Shown here piece after piece: positions 43,383 through 52,193 of a DNA stretch of 64,000 bases. Position 1 is the stretch's first letter. Each line of letters starts with the position of its first letter. The position numbers and the translations under genes were made by a program. The stretch comes from an uncultured Paracoccaceae bacterium (GTDB taxonomy: Bacteria > Pseudomonadota > Alphaproteobacteria > Rhodobacterales > Rhodobacteraceae): positions 1-64,000 of the forward strand of contig CALMSR010000014.1 of the NCBI GenBank assembly GCA_937872465.1. The letters are read 5' to 3'. Below the pieces are notes generated by a model, which saw nothing but the letters and a program-made list of their open reading frames with translations, had not been told where the DNA came from and did no database searches.

Positions 43383-43397
43383 AGCCGCACTCGGTCG

Positions 43398-43446
43398 AAC
43401 CGATCGGACCAGAGGCATCTCGCACCGGCAACAACGAGGCGGTGCC
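43398..43446 (+). repeat. Dispersed intergenic repeat B, copy 2
   Basis: Second copy of the 49-bp element at 26972-27020 (78 per cent identical). Its end runs into a perfect hairpin GAGGCGG-TG-CCGCCTC (about 43435-43450) that could end ABC operon transcription. The rest of the gap to 43662 shows no gene. Confidence 0.55.
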
Positions 43447-43662
43447 GCCTCAGCAACTCCTTCTGCCTTCGCGGTCGACTTGCATCCCACGCGGTCCAAA
43501 GGTCCCCAGCCCGATCGACCCGTGGCGATCGGGCCGCGCGGGGCGCGGCCATTTCACCGGCGAGGGATTCGACCGTGGGCCACCACGTCGATCGCGCAGC
43601 CTTGGCAACCCTTCGTTAACCCCGGCGGATCAGTCTCGCCCGGGGCCGCGGCGGAGGCGGAT

Positions 43663-44478
43663 TTGACTCGAGGCAGGGAACACACGGGCTTCTCGGAGGA
43701 GGCGTTGCGCGGTCTCGACGAGCTCGACCGCCGCCTGCCGCCCGCCGGGTTCATGCCGGTCCTGCGCGCCCCGGCCGCCCCCGCCCCCGACTCCCCCGAG
43801 CCGGGCCGCCCGCATTACTGGGGCCACCGCGAACGGCTGCGCCAGCGGTTTCTCACCGGCGGGCACGCGGCGATGCCGGAATACGAGCTCCTGGAGCTCG
43901 TGCTCTTCAACGCCATCCCCCGCATCGACGTGAAGCCCCTGGCCAAGACGCTGCTCGCGACCTTCGGCGATCTCAACGGCGTCATCGCCGCCTCCGAGCA
44001 CCGGCTGATGCAGGTGCCCGGCGCGACCCCGAAGCTCTATTTCCAGCTGCGCCTGCTCGAGGCGATCGCGCATCGCATGGCCCGCGCCCGCGTCATCCAG
44101 CGCTCGGTCATCAGCTCCTGGGACGAGCTGATGCGCTATTGCAAGACGGTCATGGCCTATCGCGAGACCGAACAGTTCCGCATCCTGTTCCTCGACCAGA
44201 AGAACGTGCTGATCGCCGACGAGGAGCAGGCGCGCGGCACGGTCAACCACGTGCCGGTCTACCCGCGCGAGGTCGCCAAGCGCGCTCTGGAGCTGAACGC
44301 CACCGCGATCATCCTGGTGCACAACCACCCCTCGGGCGATCCGACCCCGAGCCGGGCCGACATCGAGATGACCGAGCAGATCGGCCTCGCCTGCGAGGCG
44401 ATCGGCGTGGTCATCCACGACCATGTCATCGTCGGCAAGGAAACCGACGCCTCCTTCCGGTCGCTGGGCCTGCTTTAG
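43663..44478 (+). CDS. radC: RadC/JAB-domain protein
   Basis: A 271-residue RadC-family protein. A helix-hairpin-helix region (MPEYELLELVLFNAIPRIDVKPLAKTLLATFGDLNGVI) precedes a JAB/MPN domain with the metal site HNHPSGDPTPSRAD (His220, His222, Asp233). The true role of RadC is unresolved; it is not a proven repair protein. Start TTG 43663 is chosen for the good GGAGG five to ten bases upstream; longer frames lack a ribosome site. Confidence 0.87.
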   Translation: MTRGREHTGFSEEALRGLDELDRRLPPAGFMPVLRAPAAPAPDSPEPGRPHYWGHRERLRQRFLTGGHAAMPEYELLELVLFNAIPRIDVKPLAKTLLATFGDLNGVIAASEHRLMQVPGATPKLYFQLRLLEAIAHRMARARVIQRSVISSWDELMRYCKTVMAYRETEQFRILFLDQKNVLIADEEQARGTVNHVPVYPREVAKRALELNATAIILVHNHPSGDPTPSRADIEMTEQIGLACEAIGVVIHDHVIVGKETDASFRSLGLL

Positions 44479-44572
44479 CCGCGCGCCGGGCCGAGCGATT
44501 GCGCTCCGGGCCGTCGGCAATGGTTGCGTTCCGGTAAAAGTGAGAGGCAGTGTTGTGTTATTTCAATAGTTT

Positions 44573-44602
44573 AGCCGGACGTGCGCGCGCGCACATCCGG
44601 CT
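44573..44602. terminator. Bidirectional hairpin between radC and osmC-type gene
   Basis: AGCCGGA (44573-44579) pairs with TCCGGCT (44596-44602), with an inner GTGCGCG/CGCGCAC stem and a single C-A mismatch. It sits between two convergent genes after an AT-rich stretch, a good candidate shared terminator. Confidence 0.65.
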
Positions 44603-44652
44603 TGCGAGCGTCCAGACCGGCCAGTTCGGCGGCAGGGAGCCCACACGCAATC

Positions 44653-45078
44653 TCAGGCGACGAGGCTCGCCTCCATCGTGATCTTGGCATTGAGAACCTT
44701 GGAGACCGGGCAGCCGGCCTTGGCCTGCTCCGCCGCCGCCTGGAACTTCGCGGCGTCCCCGCCGGGGATCCGCGCCTTGACGGTCAGGTGAACCTCGGTG
44801 ATCGCGAATCCGCCCTCGACCGGCACGACGGTGACCGCCGCCGAGGTCGCGATCTCCTCGGCCGTCATCTCCTGCGCGTCGAGCACGCCCGAGAGCGCCA
44901 TGGAGAAGCATGCGGCATGGGCGGCGCCGATCAGCTCCTCGGGATTGGACCCCTTCACCTCGCCGAACCGCTTGGCGAAGCTGTAGGGCACCCCGTCCAG
45001 GACCCCCGATTCGGTCGAGACCTTGCCGTCCCCCGTCTTGATCCCGCCGTTCCAGACTGCCGACCCGATCCGTTTCAT
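44653..45078 (-). CDS. OsmC/Ohr-family peroxiredoxin
   Basis: A 141-residue OsmC-type hydroperoxide reductase. The peroxidatic Cys is in AAHAACFSMAL (Cys57) and the resolving Cys in AKAGCPVSKVLNAKI near residue 123. GSNPEELIGAAHAACFS is the OsmC hallmark. It reduces organic hydroperoxides using thiol donors. It is transcribed alone, 57 bases after the amidase gene. Confidence 0.92.
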   Translation of the reverse strand: MKRIGSAVWNGGIKTGDGKVSTESGVLDGVPYSFAKRFGEVKGSNPEELIGAAHAACFSMALSGVLDAQEMTAEEIATSAAVTVVPVEGGFAITEVHLTVKARIPGGDAAKFQAAAEQAKAGCPVSKVLNAKITMEASLVA

Positions 45079-45135
45079 CGCTCTCTCCCCCGTCCAGGAT
45101 GCCGCGCGGCGCGGATGCGCCCGCCGGGACCCAAT

Positions 45136-45954
45136 CTAGCGGCTGGTGCCGGAAATTCGAGAGCGATCGCGCATTGGTGGCATGGCTTCGCCGCCGCCGA
45201 TCTCCACGAGCGTGATCCCGATGGCTTCCCCGGCATCCGCCAGGACCTCGCCCGAGGGAGCGACGGCGAGGCTGTGCCCGTAGGTCCGGCGCGCCCGCCC
45301 CGCCCGGGTCGCGTGCAGGCCGGTCTGCGCCGGCGCGAGCACGAAGCAGCCGGTCTCGACCGCGCGCGCCCGCAGGAGCACCTCCCAATGCGCCGCGCCG
45401 GTCGGCACCGTGAAGGCGGAGGGAACCGTCAGGATCCTCGCCCCGGCGCGCGCGAGATCGCGATAGAGCTGCGGGAAACGCAGATCGTAGCAGATGCTGA
45501 GCCCGAGCCGCCATCCGGCCGCCGCCACGGTCACCGCACGGTCGCCGGGCCGGATGGCGGCCGATTCGCGGTAGCTCTCGCCATCGGCCAGGGTCACGTC
45601 GAAGAGATGGATCTTGTCGTAGCGCGCGCGGATCGTGCCGTCGGGCGCTATCACGAAGCTGCGGTTGACGAAGCGCGGATCCCCGTCGCCCGCCTTCAGT
45701 AATAGGCTCCCGATCACCAGCCAGCAGCCCAGCGCGCCCGCGACCGACCGCAGCCGCGCCAGCGTCGCGTCCTCGGCCTCCTCCGCCAGGACCGCCCGCT
45801 GCTGCGCCCGGTCGGCCGAGACGATATTGGTGCATTCCGGCGTCAGGATCAGATCCGCGCCCTGCCGCGCGGCATCGCGGATCAACGCCTCGGTCTCGGG
45901 CAGGTTCGCGGCGGGATCGTCCCCGGAGCAGAGCTGGACCAGCGCCGCCCGCAT
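45136..45954 (-). CDS. Nitrilase-superfamily amidohydrolase (Nit1/deaminated glutathione amidase type)
   Basis: A 272-residue carbon-nitrogen hydrolase. The catalytic triad is Glu40 in LTPECTN, Lys114 in RYDKIHLFDV and Cys155 in LSICYDLRFPQLYR. HLFD plus CYDLRFP is the pattern of the Nit1 branch, which repairs deaminated glutathione. It begins four bases after the grxC stop, so the pair may link thiol metabolism. Confidence 0.88.
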   Translation of the reverse strand: MRAALVQLCSGDDPAANLPETEALIRDAARQGADLILTPECTNIVSADRAQQRAVLAEEAEDATLARLRSVAGALGCWLVIGSLLLKAGDGDPRFVNRSFVIAPDGTIRARYDKIHLFDVTLADGESYRESAAIRPGDRAVTVAAAGWRLGLSICYDLRFPQLYRDLARAGARILTVPSAFTVPTGAAHWEVLLRARAVETGCFVLAPAQTGLHATRAGRARRTYGHSLAVAPSGEVLADAGEAIGITLVEIGGGEAMPPMRDRSRISGTSR

Positions 45955-45958
45955 CGGC

Positions 45959-46216
45959 TCAGCCGGCCAGAATCGGGTCGAGCTTGCCGGAGCGGTCGAG
46001 CGCGCTCATCTCGTCATATCCCCCGATATGCAGGTCGCCGACGAAGATCTGCGGCACCGTCCGCCCGCCGTTCGACCGCTGGACCATCTCGCTGCGCCGC
46101 GGCGGATCCACCGATACATCGATCTCGGTGAATGCGACACGCTTTCCCGACAGCAGGCGTTTTGCCGCGAAACAATAGCCGCAGAACGGCGTCGTGTAGA
46201 TCGTCACATCTTTCAT
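45959..46216 (-). CDS. grxC: Glutaredoxin 3 (GrxC)
   Basis: An 85-residue dithiol glutaredoxin with active site CGYC at 12-15, the cis-Pro segment RTVPQIFVGDLHIGGYDE and a short C-terminal helix. It reduces protein disulfides and mixed disulfides with glutathione. It lies between comF and the amidase gene in one minus-strand run, the common grxC order in Rhodobacterales. Confidence 0.95.
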   Translation of the reverse strand: MKDVTIYTTPFCGYCFAAKRLLSGKRVAFTEIDVSVDPPRRSEMVQRSNGGRTVPQIFVGDLHIGGYDEMSALDRSGKLDPILAG

Positions 46217-46243
46217 GGGATCATTCCGGGGCGTTTCGCCACG

Positions 46244-47038
46244 CTATATGGGAAGCGAGTCGGCGAAGGCAACACGTGCTAGAACCAGAATATCTACCCG
46301 CGTGGCGCCGGCGCCACGCAGCGTCTCGGCGCAGGTCGAGAGCGTCGCCCCGGAGGTCAGCACATCGTCGATGAGCAGGATGTTGCGGCCCTTCACCTCG
46401 GCCGCGCGGCGCGCAGCGACCGCGAAGGCGCCCGCCTGGTTCGCCGCGCGCGCCGCCCGGTCCATGCCTTCCTGCGGGATCGTCAGCCGCCGCCGCTCGA
46501 GCAGATCGACCGCGGCCGGCTTGCCAGAGAGCTGCGACAGCCGGCGGGCAAGCTCGGCCGACTGGTTGTAGCGCCGCCGCAGGAGCCGCCGCCAATGCAG
46601 CGGCACCGGCACGACGAGATCGGCGGCGGCGATCTGAAGGGCACCGGCCGAGGCCATCCAGGCGGCGAGCGGCCGCACCATGTCGAGCCGGTCGCCATGC
46701 TTGAACTGCAGCACCATGCGCCGCCCCGCACCCTGATAGATCAGCGCGGCCGCGCCGAAATCCCAGGCCGGGGGATGCCGCTGGCAGCGCTCGCAGAGAT
46801 CCTCGGCCGTCGCCTCTCCCATCAGCGGGACGCCGCACTTGACACAGGCCGTGCCGGAGACAAAGACCGTGTCCCGCCAGCATGCGGGGCAGAGGCCATG
46901 CGCGGTATCGGTGTATTCCGGGCAGGCGAGGCACCGCGGCGGGTAGATGGTGTCGACGATCCCGGTCCGGATCGCCGCCAGCGAGGCGCCGAGCGGCAGG
47001 CGCCCTATGCCGGTCTTCAGGGAGGATATGACATGCAT
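46244..47038 (-). CDS. comF: ComF family phosphoribosyltransferase-like protein
   Basis: A 264-residue ComF protein. A double zinc-ribbon N-terminus (YPPRCLACPEYTD, LCPACW, CVKCGVPL, CERCQRHPP) precedes a phosphoribosyltransferase-type domain with the PRPP loop ILLIDDVLTSGATLSTCAETL. ComF is needed for late steps of natural transformation in several bacteria. The start ATG 47038 overlaps the divergent methyltransferase start at 47033, so the two coding regions share six bases at their 5-prime ends; a shorter start for comF is possible. Confidence 0.88.
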   Translation of the reverse strand: MHVISSLKTGIGRLPLGASLAAIRTGIVDTIYPPRCLACPEYTDTAHGLCPACWRDTVFVSGTACVKCGVPLMGEATAEDLCERCQRHPPAWDFGAAALIYQGAGRRMVLQFKHGDRLDMVRPLAAWMASAGALQIAAADLVVPVPLHWRRLLRRRYNQSAELARRLSQLSGKPAAVDLLERRRLTIPQEGMDRAARAANQAGAFAVAARRAAEVKGRNILLIDDVLTSGATLSTCAETLRGAGATRVDILVLARVAFADSLPI

Positions 47039-47893
47039 GATCCGACCCGCCTCTTCGATCCCGAAATCCTCGCCCGGCGACGCCAGCGCGCCGACCGGCT
47101 CGGCAATGCCGATTTCCTGCACGAGGCCGCCGCCGCCGAGATCTCAGAGAGGCTGAAAGAGATTAACAGATCGTATCTTGCGCCGGCCCTGATCGGCCCA
47201 CGCGGCGATCTCTGGCAGCACCTGCTTGCAGCGGCGCTCGACGGCCCTCCGCATCTCTGCGCCGATCGCGACATCCTCGATCTGGCGCCGGCGCGGCACG
47301 ACCTGATCGTGCATCACCTCGGGCTGCATTGGGCCAACGATCCGGTCGGGCAAATGGTGCAGGCGCGCCGGGCGCTCAGGCCCGACGGCCTCTTCCTCGC
47401 GGCCCTTTTCGGCGGCGCCACGCTGGCCGAGCTGCGCGAATCCCTCGCCGCTGCCGAAACGGAGGTGTCGGGCGGGCTCAGTCCGCGCATCGCGCCGATG
47501 GCCGGGATCCGCGACCTCGGCGCCCTGCTGCAGCGCGCCGGCTTCGCGCTGCCGGTCGCCGACAGCCTGCGCTTCGACGTGCTCTATGCGAATCCCTTCG
47601 ATCTCATGCGCGATCTGCGCGCCATGGGCGAGACGAACGCCATGCACGAGCGCCTGCGCCGCCCGACCCGGCGTGCCATCTTCACGCGTGCGGCGGCGCA
47701 TTACGCCGTGCGGTTGGCGCGGCCGGACGGACGCATTCCCGCGACATTCGAGATCATCTTCCTGACCGGCTGGGCACCGTCCGCCGATCAGCCGAAACCC
47801 CTGCGCCCGGGGTCGGCCAGGGCCCGGCTGGCCGACGCCCTCGGCGTTCCCGAGCGGAGCGCCGGCGAGAAGCCCGGGTCCGAGGGGGTTTGA
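47033..47893 (+). CDS. SAM-dependent methyltransferase (NDUFAF5/BioC-like)
   Basis: A 286-residue class I methyltransferase-like protein. The N-terminus DPTRLFDPEILARRRQRADRLGNADFLHEAAAAEISERL is typical of the NDUFAF5-like group next to comF in Rhodobacterales. The nucleotide loop is degenerate, with RDILDLAPARHDLIVHHLGLHWANDPVGQMVQARRALRPDG matching the rest of the fold. In mitochondria NDUFAF5 hydroxylates a complex I subunit; the bacterial role is unknown. ATG 47033 has GGAGG at 47021-47025. Confidence 0.85.
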   Translation: MHDPTRLFDPEILARRRQRADRLGNADFLHEAAAAEISERLKEINRSYLAPALIGPRGDLWQHLLAAALDGPPHLCADRDILDLAPARHDLIVHHLGLHWANDPVGQMVQARRALRPDGLFLAALFGGATLAELRESLAAAETEVSGGLSPRIAPMAGIRDLGALLQRAGFALPVADSLRFDVLYANPFDLMRDLRAMGETNAMHERLRRPTRRAIFTRAAAHYAVRLARPDGRIPATFEIIFLTGWAPSADQPKPLRPGSARARLADALGVPERSAGEKPGSEGV

Positions 47894-47955
47894 TTCCGGT
47901 CGCCCCGGGCCTAGATGGGAGGCGTCCGGCCAACATTGTCCGATCCGGCGGCCCC

Positions 47956-49044
47956 ATGTATGACGCGCAGATGAAGCCGAACGATCCGTCAGTCGATGCG
48001 CCCGGCGAGGGCCGGCTCGCCTTTGCGCCCCCGGATCATCCGCCGATCCCGCGAGCGCGGATCGGCGTCATCCTGGCCAATCTCGGAACGCCGGACGGGA
48101 CGGATTACCGCTCGATGCGGCGCTATCTCAGCGAATTCCTCTCCGACCGCCGCGTCATCGACTATTCCCCCTGGTTCTGGCAGCCGCTCCTGCAGCTGGT
48201 GATCCTCACGCGCCGCCCGTTCCGCTCCGGCAAGGCCTATCGCGGGATCTGGAACAACGAGGCCGACGAGAGCCCGCTGCTCACCACCACCCGCGCCCAG
48301 GCCGCGGCCCTGGCGAGCGCCCTGGAGCCGCTCTACGGCGACCGCGTGCTGGTCGATTTCGCCATGCGCTACGGCAACCCCTCGACGTTCTCGGTGATCC
48401 GCGGCCTCAAGGAACGGGGCTGCGAGCGCATCCTGTTCTTTCCGCTCTATCCGCAATATTCCGCCCCCACCACCGCCACGGCGAACGATCAGGCCTTCCG
48501 AGCGCTGATGACGATGAACTGGCAGCCGTCGATCCGCACGGTGCCGGCCTATTTCGACGAGACGGCCTATATCGACGCGCTCGCCGGCTCCGTCGAGCGG
48601 GCCTATGCCGGGCTCTCCCGAAGACCCGACCTGCTGGTGACGAGCTATCACGGCCTGCCGCAGCGCTACCTCACGGAAGGCGACCCCTACCACTGCCAAT
48701 GCCAGACGACGACGCGGCTGCTGCGCGAGCGGCTGGGGTTCTCCCCGGAGGAGGTCGTCATCAGCTTCCAGTCGAAATTCGGCCCCGAGGAATGGCTCAA
48801 GCCCTATACCGTGGAGGAGGTCGCCCGGCTCGCCAAGGCCGGCAAGCGCAACATCGCGATCATGGCGCCCGCGTTCTCCTCGGATTGCGTGGAAACGCTC
48901 GAAGAGATCCGCGAGGAGATCCAGCATGCCTTTCGTGCAGCCGGCGGGGAAACCTTCACCTATATCCCGTGCCTCAACGCCGACCCCGCGCATGTCGCCA
49001 TGATGTCGGATATCGTGCGACGCGAACTCGGCGGCTGGATCTGA
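47956..49044 (+). CDS. hemH: Ferrochelatase HemH
   Basis: Last enzyme of haem synthesis, inserting Fe2+ into protoporphyrin IX; about 362 residues. Conserved pieces are GVILANLGTPDGTDYRSMRRYLSEFLSDRRVID, TSYHGLPQRYLTEGDPYHCQCQTT (catalytic His in SYHGLP), SFQSKFGPEEWLKPYT and APAFSSDCVETLEEI (metal-site Glu). ATG 47956 or 47971 may be the start. With hemJ and hemW later in the window, three haem-pathway genes lie near the putative origin. Confidence 0.95.
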   Translation: MYDAQMKPNDPSVDAPGEGRLAFAPPDHPPIPRARIGVILANLGTPDGTDYRSMRRYLSEFLSDRRVIDYSPWFWQPLLQLVILTRRPFRSGKAYRGIWNNEADESPLLTTTRAQAAALASALEPLYGDRVLVDFAMRYGNPSTFSVIRGLKERGCERILFFPLYPQYSAPTTATANDQAFRALMTMNWQPSIRTVPAYFDETAYIDALAGSVERAYAGLSRRPDLLVTSYHGLPQRYLTEGDPYHCQCQTTTRLLRERLGFSPEEVVISFQSKFGPEEWLKPYTVEEVARLAKAGKRNIAIMAPAFSSDCVETLEEIREEIQHAFRAAGGETFTYIPCLNADPAHVAMMSDIVRRELGGWI

Positions 49045-49059
49045 ACCCCGGACGAAGCG

Positions 49060-49257
49060 TCAGAAGTGACGCGGCCGTTCGGTTGTCGCCTTGCGATCAG
49101 GTCCGATGGATCGCGGCACCACCGGATCGCGGAATTCCACGGGCCTGCCCCGATAGATCGTCTTCCCGTCCTTGACCAGGATCTCGCCGTTCCCGAGGGT
49201 CTCGACCAGTTCACCCTGCACGGAAACGCAACTGGACAGCTGGATCGTTCGGTACAT
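49060..49257 (-). CDS. Conserved small hypothetical protein
   Basis: A 65-residue soluble protein: MYRTIQLSSCVSVQGELVET, then GNGEILVKDGKTIYRGRPVEF, a compact beta-rich pattern with regular Gly turns, and a basic tail. GTGGGA precedes the ATG at 49257. It is convergent with hemH. I have the impression that a similar small protein accompanies hemH in other Rhodobacterales, but I cannot name a family. Confidence 0.65.
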   Translation of the reverse strand: MYRTIQLSSCVSVQGELVETLGNGEILVKDGKTIYRGRPVEFRDPVVPRSIGPDRKATTERPRHF

Positions 49258-49348
49258 CGTCCCACATCCCCGGATCGTTTCTTCCCAGCCTACAGAGCCG
49301 TCCTGCCCCTGTCACGTTTGAATCGATTTAGATCGGGTTTTCATGTCT

Positions 49349-49747
49349 TCAGAGCCAATCCCGCAACACCGCGAGCAGGGGCAGGTCGGCCGGCGGCATC
49401 GGCCATGCCGCAAGATCTCGGGGACGCACCCAGCGAAGCGCGGAATGCTCGTGGGCCTGCGGCGTGCCCTGCCATTTCCGGCAGGCGAAGAGCGGCATCA
49501 GCAGATGAAAATCGTCATAGGAGTGGCTGGCGAAACTGAGCGGCGCCAGGCAGCTCCGCCAGGTATCGATGCCGAGCTCCTCGCGCAATTCGCGAATCAA
49601 CGCGGCCTCGGGCGTTTCGCCGGGTTCGATCTTGCCGCCGGGGAACTCCCAGAGCCCGGCCATGGCCTTGCCCTCTGGCCGCTGGGCGATCAGCACCCGC
49701 GAGTCGCGATCGATCAGCGCGACCGCCGCGACGAGGACGAGCTTCAA
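49349..49747 (-). CDS. mutT: Nudix hydrolase (MutT-type 8-oxo-dGTP diphosphatase)
   Basis: A 132-residue Nudix protein. The Nudix box GGKIEPGETPEAALIRELREELGI spans about 37-60, preceded by RPEGKAMAGLWEFPG, the MutT pattern. It sanitises oxidised dGTP. The start is taken as TTG 49747, overlapping the argJ stop as TTGA 49744-49747; this start gives the canonical VAAVALID opening strand. No ATG is available near. Confidence 0.9.
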   Translation of the reverse strand: MKLVLVAAVALIDRDSRVLIAQRPEGKAMAGLWEFPGGKIEPGETPEAALIRELREELGIDTWRSCLAPLSFASHSYDDFHLLMPLFACRKWQGTPQAHEHSALRWVRPRDLAAWPMPPADLPLLAVLRDWL

Positions 49748-51045
49748 GAGCGATAATCCGCGTTGATCGCTATATATCCATGCGTGAGGTCGCAGGTCCA
49801 GACCACGGCCCTGCCGGCCCCCAGTCCCAGATCGACGCCGACGGTGAGCTCGCTGCGCTTCATATAGGCGGCGCCGGCCGCCTCGGAATAGCCGGGCGAG
49901 ACCCAGCCGTTCTCCGCCACGAGGATGTCGCCGAAGCGGATCGACAGCCGGTCGCGGTCCGCCGATGCGCCGGACTTGCCGACGGCCATCACGATCCGGC
50001 CCCAATTGGGATCCTCTCCGGCGATCGCCGTCTTGACCAGCGGCGAATTCGCGATCGAGAGCGCGACCTTGCGCGCATCGCCATCGGTCAGGGCCCCCTC
50101 GACCCGAATCTCCACGAACTTGCTCGCGCCCTCGCCATCGCGCACCACCTGCTGCGCGAGATCGAGCATCACGCTCTCGAGCGCCGTCTCGAAGGCGGCA
50201 GCCCTCGAATCGTCGCCGTCGAGTAGCGGCGGCATCGCCGCGCGGCCCGTCGCCGCCATCAGCAGCGTGTCGGAGGTCGAGGTGTCGCCGTCCACGGTAA
50301 TGCAGTTGAAGGTGCGTGCGCCGATGCGCGACACCATGTCCTGCAGCAGATCCGGCGCCACGGCGGCATCGGTGAAGAGAAAGACCAGCATCGTCGCCAT
50401 GTCCGGCGCGATCATGCCCGAGCCCTTCGCGAAACCGGCGATCGAGACCGGGACGCCGCCCAGATCGGCCCGCGCGGCCGCACCCTTCGCATAGGTGTCG
50501 GTCGTCATGATCGCCCGCGCCGCCCGCGCCGCGCCGCGCGGATCGAGATCGCGCCGCAGCTCCGAGAGCTTGGCGACGATCCGGTCGTAGGGGAGTCGCT
50601 CGCCGATCACGCCGGTGGAGGCGACGAAGACGTGGTCCCGGGCGATGCCGAGCGTATCCGCCGTCGCCGCGACGGTCGCAGCCACCGCCTCCCGCCCGGC
50701 GCCGCCGGTGAAGGCGTTCGAATTGCCGGAATTCACCAGGATGGCGAAGCCGCTGTCGCCCGCCGGCGCGGCGCGAAGCCCCGCCAGCACGTCCTGGCAC
50801 CAGAGCACCGGCATCGACCGGGTCGAAGACCGTGTGAAGACCCCCGCGAGGGCCGATCCCGCCGCGATCTCCGCCAGCATCACGTCGAGGCGGCCGGGAT
50901 AGCGCACCCCGGCCTCCGCGGCCGCGAAACGCACGCCGTCGATGACCGGAAGCTCCGGGAAGCCGGCCGGAGGCGCGAGGGGCGACACCGGTTTCGCCGC
51001 CTTTCTGGCCGGCGCCGCCGGCGCCGCTTGATCGGGATCCCCCAT
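49744..51045 (-). CDS. argJ: Bifunctional ornithine acetyltransferase/N-acetylglutamate synthase ArgJ
   Basis: A 433-residue enzyme of the cyclic arginine pathway. It is a self-cleaving precursor: the autoprocessing site lies in KGSGMIAPDMATMLVF, cutting before Thr218, which becomes the nucleophile of the beta chain. AILVNSGNSNAFTG and FNCITVDGDTSTSDT are also family marks. The first 25 residues are an Ala/Pro-rich extension. It sits between the parvulin gene (28 bases upstream) and mutT. Confidence 0.95.
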   Translation of the reverse strand: MGDPDQAAPAAPARKAAKPVSPLAPPAGFPELPVIDGVRFAAAEAGVRYPGRLDVMLAEIAAGSALAGVFTRSSTRSMPVLWCQDVLAGLRAAPAGDSGFAILVNSGNSNAFTGGAGREAVAATVAATADTLGIARDHVFVASTGVIGERLPYDRIVAKLSELRRDLDPRGAARAARAIMTTDTYAKGAAARADLGGVPVSIAGFAKGSGMIAPDMATMLVFLFTDAAVAPDLLQDMVSRIGARTFNCITVDGDTSTSDTLLMAATGRAAMPPLLDGDDSRAAAFETALESVMLDLAQQVVRDGEGASKFVEIRVEGALTDGDARKVALSIANSPLVKTAIAGEDPNWGRIVMAVGKSGASADRDRLSIRFGDILVAENGWVSPGYSEAAGAAYMKRSELTVGVDLGLGAGRAVVWTCDLTHGYIAINADYRS

Positions 51046-51073
51046 TCTGCCCTCCGCGCCCCGGTCTCGGTCT

Positions 51074-51934
51074 TCACTCGCTCAGGAGATCGGTCTCGCG
51101 GATCGCGGCGGGCGGCACCACGGTTTCGCTCATCTCGATCGCCGCGCCGCTCCGCAATTCGGCGATGCGCGCCTGCAGGGCCTCCTGGCGGAGCTGGGTC
51201 TCGATCTCGCCGCGCACGTCCTCGAGCGGCGGCGGGCTCGTGTCGCGCTTGTCGTTGAGCTTGATGACATGCCAGCCGAATTGCGACTGCACCGGATCCG
51301 ACACGTCGCCCACGGCCATCGCGGCGACGGCGGAATCGAATTCGGGAACCATCTGGCCGCTCGTGAACCAGCCGAGCTCGCCACCATTGGCGCCCGAGCC
51401 CGGATCGGTCGAATTGGCCTTGGCGAGCTCGGCGAAATCGGCGCCACCATCGATCTGATCCTTCAGGCCCTTCGCCTCCTCCTCGGTCGCCACGAGGATA
51501 TGGGCGGCGCTGAATTCCGGCTGCGGCACGAAATCGGTGACGCCGGCATCATAGGCCGCCTGCACCGCCGCCTCGTCCAGCGCTTCGGCGGCCATCTCCT
51601 CCTGGACCTCGAGCGCCGCCAGCGTGCCGCGCCGCTCGTTCTCCAGATAGAGCTTGACCTCCGCGGGATCTGCCGCCGGATCGGGCGACTTCAGCTTGGC
51701 GAGCAGGGTCTGGTCGATGATCTGTTCGAGCATGCCCGGAAACAGCGTTTCGTCGGGAATCTGCTGGTACTGCTGGGGGAGGCGTTCCCGCATCACGATC
51801 AGATGGCCGAGCGTGATCTCGGTGCCGTCCACGGTCGCGAGCACGGTCGAGGCATCATAGGCCGGGTCCTCGGCGAGGGCGGGGCTGGCTAGGACCAGGG
51901 CCGACAGGGCCCCGGCGCTCAGAAGTCTGTGCAT
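51074..51934 (-). CDS. Periplasmic parvulin-type peptidyl-prolyl isomerase
   Basis: A 286-residue exported PPIase. Signal peptide residues 1-22 end SPALA-ED; then comes a helical chaperone-like domain, and the parvulin domain at about 135-225 with FSAAHILVATEEEAKGLKDQIDGGADFAELAKANSTDPGSGANGGELGWFTSGQMVPEFDSAVAAM and FGWHVIKLNDKR. It assists folding of exported proteins. It is divergent from secA, a neat functional pairing, and leads the ppiC-argJ-mutT run. Confidence 0.92.
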   Translation of the reverse strand: MHRLLSAGALSALVLASPALAEDPAYDASTVLATVDGTEITLGHLIVMRERLPQQYQQIPDETLFPGMLEQIIDQTLLAKLKSPDPAADPAEVKLYLENERRGTLAALEVQEEMAAEALDEAAVQAAYDAGVTDFVPQPEFSAAHILVATEEEAKGLKDQIDGGADFAELAKANSTDPGSGANGGELGWFTSGQMVPEFDSAVAAMAVGDVSDPVQSQFGWHVIKLNDKRDTSPPPLEDVRGEIETQLRQEALQARIAELRSGAAIEMSETVVPPAAIRETDLLSE

Positions 51935-52009
51935 CGGCTACTCCAGTTCGCGCGGCGCGTCTCGGCCTGCGCTGCAAATCTCCCGTGGCACCGCATATCC
52001 GCGGCGCCG

Positions 52010-52037
52010 TTGACAGGCGCGGCCGCGCCGCTTACAT
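52010..52037 (+). promoter_or_regulatory. Candidate sigma70-type promoter of secA
   Basis: TTGACA (52010-52015) is followed after 16 bases by TTACAT (52032-52037), about 155 bp before the secA start, in the 259-bp gap between the divergent parvulin and secA genes. The -35 is perfect, the -10 fair. Confidence 0.5.
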
Positions 52038-52193
52038 CCCATGCCGGTTGAAGGAAGGCAGATCGCGCCTCGCGCAGACTTAGACCGATCGGCGCCGGTG
52101 AACAAGCGCCCCCGTCATGACAAATCGGTGGGCCGGAGACGGAGCGGCGGCTTGGTTCGACGCCGGCTCAACGGGATTTGAGGACGACACGTC

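Noticed and set aside
43369..43662. Upstream extension of radC back into the ABC ATPase gene
   Set aside because: The extension covers repeat B and lacks a ribosome site; TTG 43663 has a strong GGAGG.
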